Source: Verrucomicrobiales bacterium (lineage in GTDB: Bacteria > Verrucomicrobiota > Verrucomicrobiia > Limisphaerales > SXQI01). Taken from it: DNA of 8,555 bases. The notes under the pieces are model-generated. The model saw only the letters and a list, made by a program, of their open reading frames with translations. It was not told the origin of the DNA and did not search any database. The stretch lies in assembly GCA_005793025.1 (NCBI GenBank), contig SXQI01000012.1:1-8555 (forward strand). The letters are read 5' to 3'. The translations under genes and the position numbers were made by a program. Shown here one piece after another: positions 6,347 through 8,555 of this stretch; the first letter of the stretch is position 1, and each line of letters begins with the position of its first letter.

Positions 6347-7009
6347 ATGGATTTTCTGAAAACAGTTCTCGATTACGTGCTGCACGTTGACCATCACTTG
6401 GATCAGCTTATCACCAGCATGGGGCCTTGGATCTACGTCCTGCTCTTCCTCATCATTTTCTGCGAAACAGGATTAGTAATCACACCGTTTCTTCCGGGAG
6501 ATTCGCTCCTCTTTGCCATTGGCACGTTCGCCGCACGCCCTAACAACCTAAACCTCGTCACAATTCTAGTCCTACTGAGTATTGCGGCCGTCTTGGGGGA
6601 TACGGTGAACTATTGGATTGGCCGTTTCTTGGGGCCTAAGGTTTTTCGCACTCAGTCTCGGTTTCTCAACCAACGGCATCTCGAAAAGACCCAATCCTTT
6701 TACCGACGTTACGGGGCCAAAACGATCGTCCTCGCAAGGTTCATTCCGATCATTCGCACATTTGCTCCGTTCGTCGCGGGAATCGCGGAAATGAGATACT
6801 CTAAGTTTATGTCATTTAATGTTTTCGGCGGACTGCTCTGGATCATCTCATTAACCCTTCTTGGATACTTTTTCGGTAATTTTGAGATCGTTCAAAAAAA
6901 CTTCGGCCTTGTTGTCATCGCAATTATTATCCTTTCGATCTTACCTGCGATCATTGAATTCTTTCGGGAAAGAGCCAAATCTACAAAATCATCTGTGCAG
7001 AACGTATAA
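6347..7009 (+). CDS. DedA-family inner-membrane protein
   Basis: A 220-residue membrane protein of the DedA/VTT (SNARE-associated) family (PF09335), at the family's usual length. Signature patches are FCETGLVITPFLPGDSLLF (38-56) and VLARFIPIIRTFAPFVAG (128-145). The acidic residues E40 and D52 and arginines R131 and R137 match positions that I recall as essential in E. coli YqjA/DedA proteins. Hydrophobic segments lie at about 28-60, 68-95, 137-180 and 186-205, including re-entrant regions. DedA proteins support envelope integrity and proton-motive-force-linked stress tolerance; some members flip undecaprenyl phosphate or phospholipids. A link to undecaprenyl-phosphate recycling for the nearby glycan genes is attractive but is inference only. 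The ATG at 6347 has a weak AGAAG upstream. It probably shares a transcript with the rRNA methyltransferase gene, which begins within about 55 bases. Confidence 0.9.
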   Translation: MDFLKTVLDYVLHVDHHLDQLITSMGPWIYVLLFLIIFCETGLVITPFLPGDSLLFAIGTFAARPNNLNLVTILVLLSIAAVLGDTVNYWIGRFLGPKVFRTQSRFLNQRHLEKTQSFYRRYGAKTIVLARFIPIIRTFAPFVAGIAEMRYSKFMSFNVFGGLLWIISLTLLGYFFGNFEIVQKNFGLVVIAIIILSILPAIIEFFRERAKSTKSSVQNV

Positions 7010-7050
7010 TTCGCTTACTGCTTCTCATCGATTGATCGAGAATTGGTGTT

Positions 7051-7054
7051 GGAG
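7051..7054 (+). promoter_or_regulatory. Shine-Dalgarno GGAG favouring the TTG start at 7064
   Basis: GGAG at 7051-7054 lies 9 bases before the TTG at 7064. It is the clearest ribosome-binding site near the start of rlmN. In-frame TTG, GTG and TTG codons further upstream at 7043, 7046 and 7049 have only a GAG at about 7038-7040. Starting at 7064 also gives an N-terminus of typical RlmN length. Confidence 0.45.
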
Positions 7055-7063
7055 ATACTCAAC

Positions 7064-8155
7064 TTGAATTGCGACATTAAATCCCAGACAGCCGAGGAAC
7101 TGCAGGCCCAATTTCAGACTTGGGAACAGCCTACGTATCGAGTCCCCCAACTGTTGTCGTGGCTCTATGATCATCGGGTAACTACTTGGGCTGAGATGAC
7201 AAATCTCCCCAAAGTATTACGGGCTTTACTCGAAGGTCAGTTCTCACTGCAGACTCTTGAACTCGTTACGAAGCAAGGTTCCAGCGACACGACCCAGAAA
7301 TTCCTGTGGCGATTAAGTGATGGATCGCTTGTTGAAAGCGTGTTGATACCCGCTAATCCGGCCCTCTACGGTGAACCGAGCGATCGCCACACCTTGTGTG
7401 TTTCCACCCAAGTAGGCTGTGCTTACGGTTGCCGCTTTTGCGCCAGCGGTTTGGATGGTTGGAAACGAAACCTTGGAACCCATGAGATAGTCGAACAGAT
7501 CCTCGCTGTTGAGCGTTGGCACGCCACACAACCCGGAGCGATAACGCAGGAACATTTCATCAATAATCTCGTCATCATGGGAATGGGTGAACCCTTGGCA
7601 AATTATGAGAATTTGTTGAAGGCCTTGAAATTATTAAACGCACCCTGGGGAGGTGGCATCGGCGCAAGGAAGATTACAATTTCAACCAGCGGTCTGGCTC
7701 CTCAAATTCGCAAACTCGCGGACGAACCCCTTCAGTTCCGACTGGCCTTATCATTGCATGGTGCGACGGATGAAGTGCGAGGGAAGATCATGCCCGTTAA
7801 CCGAAAGTATCCATTAGCAGAACTCACCAACGCGTTGGATTATTATCAAAGCAAACGCGGACGCATGATTACTTTTGAGTATATTCTGATCGCGGGAGTG
7901 AATGATGGCCTCGACCAAGTCAAACCGCTCACCGATTTAGCGAGGCGACTGAATGCGAAAGTAAACCTAATCCCTTACAATAAAGTCGATGGATTAGCTT
8001 GGGAACGTTCGACTGAGCTCACCCAAGAGGCTTTTCTTGAGGCAGTTACCGGGCGTGGAATAGTAGCCACTCTACGACGCGAAAAAGGCCACGATATTGA
8101 TGCCGCATGTGGTCAGCTTAGATTGCGAACCGAAAAAGCCTCTACCAAAACTTGA
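7064..8155 (+). CDS. rlmN: Dual-specificity 23S rRNA/tRNA adenine-C2 methyltransferase RlmN
   Basis: A radical SAM enzyme that methylates C2 of adenosine 2503 in 23S rRNA, and in some bacteria A37 of certain tRNAs. Numbered from TTG 7064 (363 residues), the [4Fe-4S] cluster motif CxxxCxxC is C119, C123 and C126, inside STQVGCAYGCRFC. GMGEPLANYENL (173-184) is the RlmN/Cfr signature. C349 in AACGQL is the methyl-carrying cysteine and C112 is the second conserved cysteine, so both catalytic cysteines are present. The N-terminal helical RNA-binding part includes a WLYDHRV-type stretch near 33-39. RlmN is preferred over Cfr because of the housekeeping context and length. The start is uncertain: an upstream TTG at 7043 would add 7 residues. 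No ATG is available near the N-terminus. It lies downstream of the DedA gene on the same strand and converges on recJ with a 7-base gap. Confidence 0.95.
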   Translation: MNCDIKSQTAEELQAQFQTWEQPTYRVPQLLSWLYDHRVTTWAEMTNLPKVLRALLEGQFSLQTLELVTKQGSSDTTQKFLWRLSDGSLVESVLIPANPALYGEPSDRHTLCVSTQVGCAYGCRFCASGLDGWKRNLGTHEIVEQILAVERWHATQPGAITQEHFINNLVIMGMGEPLANYENLLKALKLLNAPWGGGIGARKITISTSGLAPQIRKLADEPLQFRLALSLHGATDEVRGKIMPVNRKYPLAELTNALDYYQSKRGRMITFEYILIAGVNDGLDQVKPLTDLARRLNAKVNLIPYNKVDGLAWERSTELTQEAFLEAVTGRGIVATLRREKGHDIDAACGQLRLRTEKASTKT

Positions 8156-8162
8156 AACGACC

Positions 8163-8555
8163 TTAACCTAGGATCTCAAACGCCCGATTCGACTCAGGGG
8201 TGGTTGCTTTCCAATCAAGAAATTTCAATAGAACTTTTGGCTCACGATAAGTGTCGACCTCCGCCATAAAAGCGAGGTCGAAATGCTGAGCAGGGGGCGC
8301 AAAATTAGGGGGTGCATTCCAGTGGATCATCTCCAATGTGTTCTGCCCATCCGTTATGGATAAGCGAAGGTGGTTATTTGTTTTTCCGAATCGTTTTGGG
8401 GCACCCGCAAGATGGAGGTTGTAGGAACAAAATTTTGGCACGGGATTCCCTTGCCCATAAGGCTGAAGTTTCGCGAATTGACTCACCATATCCACGGTGA
8501 GCGAGGTGAAGCTTGCGACCGCATCGAGCCTGAGCTTGGGAATGAAAACATCAGC
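8163..8555 (-). CDS. recJ: Single-stranded-DNA-specific exonuclease RecJ, C-terminal fragment
   Basis: The frame is open from the right edge to the TAA at 8163-8165, giving the last 130 residues of a larger protein; the GTG at 8493-8495 is internal. The fragment contains LQPYGQGNP (30-38), the hallmark of RecJ's OB-fold domain (usually L-x-P-F/Y-G-x-G-N-P). A basic patch KRFGKTNNHLRL follows, and a final beta-rich segment ends in KVLLKFLDWKAT. The DHH and DHHA1 catalytic domains would lie beyond the window. RecJ is a 5'-3' single-strand exonuclease in the cytoplasm that acts in RecFOR recombination and in mismatch and base-excision repair. The C-terminus is intact and ends next to rlmN. Confidence 0.85.
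   Translation of the reverse strand, partial: ADVFIPKLRLDAVASFTSLTVDMVSQFAKLQPYGQGNPVPKFCSYNLHLAGAPKRFGKTNNHLRLSITDGQNTLEMIHWNAPPNFAPPAQHFDLAFMAEVDTYREPKVLLKFLDWKATTPESNRAFEILG

Noticed and set aside
7028..7039. TCGAT-TG-ATCGA small palindrome between the DedA gene and rlmN
   Set aside because: A two-base loop with 5-bp arms is not a stable hairpin, there is no T-run, and it is too short to be more than chance.
8493..8495. GTG as the start of a 110-residue protein at the right edge
   Set aside because: The frame stays open to 8555 and the protein is clearly the C-terminal domain of RecJ, so the codon is internal.
1..8555. CRISPR arrays, insertion sequences, phage genes, tRNA or rRNA genes, toxin-antitoxin or defence systems
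   Set aside because: No repeated spacer units, transposase motifs, tRNA-like folds or defence-protein motifs were seen; recognisable genes cover nearly all of the window.

Overview
The window looks like chromosomal DNA from a Gram-negative bacterium. It covers one end of a cell-surface polysaccharide (O-antigen, capsule or exopolysaccharide) locus that runs into housekeeping genes. Verrucomicrobiota is my best guess for the host. It rests on the general look of the RlmN and membrane proteins, the mid-range base composition, the weak Shine-Dalgarno sites and the use of GTG and TTG starts. This is an impression from memory, not a computed placement.

Positions 1-5232 hold the sugar region. It contains, in order: the 3' part of an NAD-dependent sugar-nucleotide epimerase (+); an O-antigen ligase/polymerase-type membrane protein on the opposite strand; a UDP-glucuronate 4-epimerase-like enzyme (+); a DegT/DnrJ-family aminotransferase resembling PglE (+); and a small phosphoglycosyl transferase resembling PglC (+). 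Together they suggest a lipid-linked glycan pathway. The epimerases make hexose or uronic-acid donors, the aminotransferase makes an amino-dideoxy sugar nucleotide, the PglC-like enzyme loads the first phosphosugar onto undecaprenyl phosphate, and the membrane protein polymerises or ligates the finished glycan. No 4,6-dehydratase (PglF), acetyltransferase (PglD), flippase or ordinary glycosyltransferase lies in the window, so the pathway must continue outside it.

Positions 5226-8555 are more general. They hold a zinc-dependent medium-chain dehydrogenase (-), a DedA-family membrane protein (+), the 23S rRNA methyltransferase RlmN (+), and the C-terminal part of RecJ (-), which runs off the right edge.

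The window is very compact. All three convergent junctions are within about 7 bases of each other or overlap: a shared TTAA at 634-637, a 7-base overlap at 5226-5232, and a 7-base gap at 8156-8162. No non-coding stretch exceeds about 115 bases. No tRNA, rRNA, CRISPR array, insertion sequence or phage gene was seen. I found no clearly new system. The most unusual signal is an A9 run at the end of the aminotransferase gene, from which a one-base slip would read without a stop into the phosphoglycosyl transferase.
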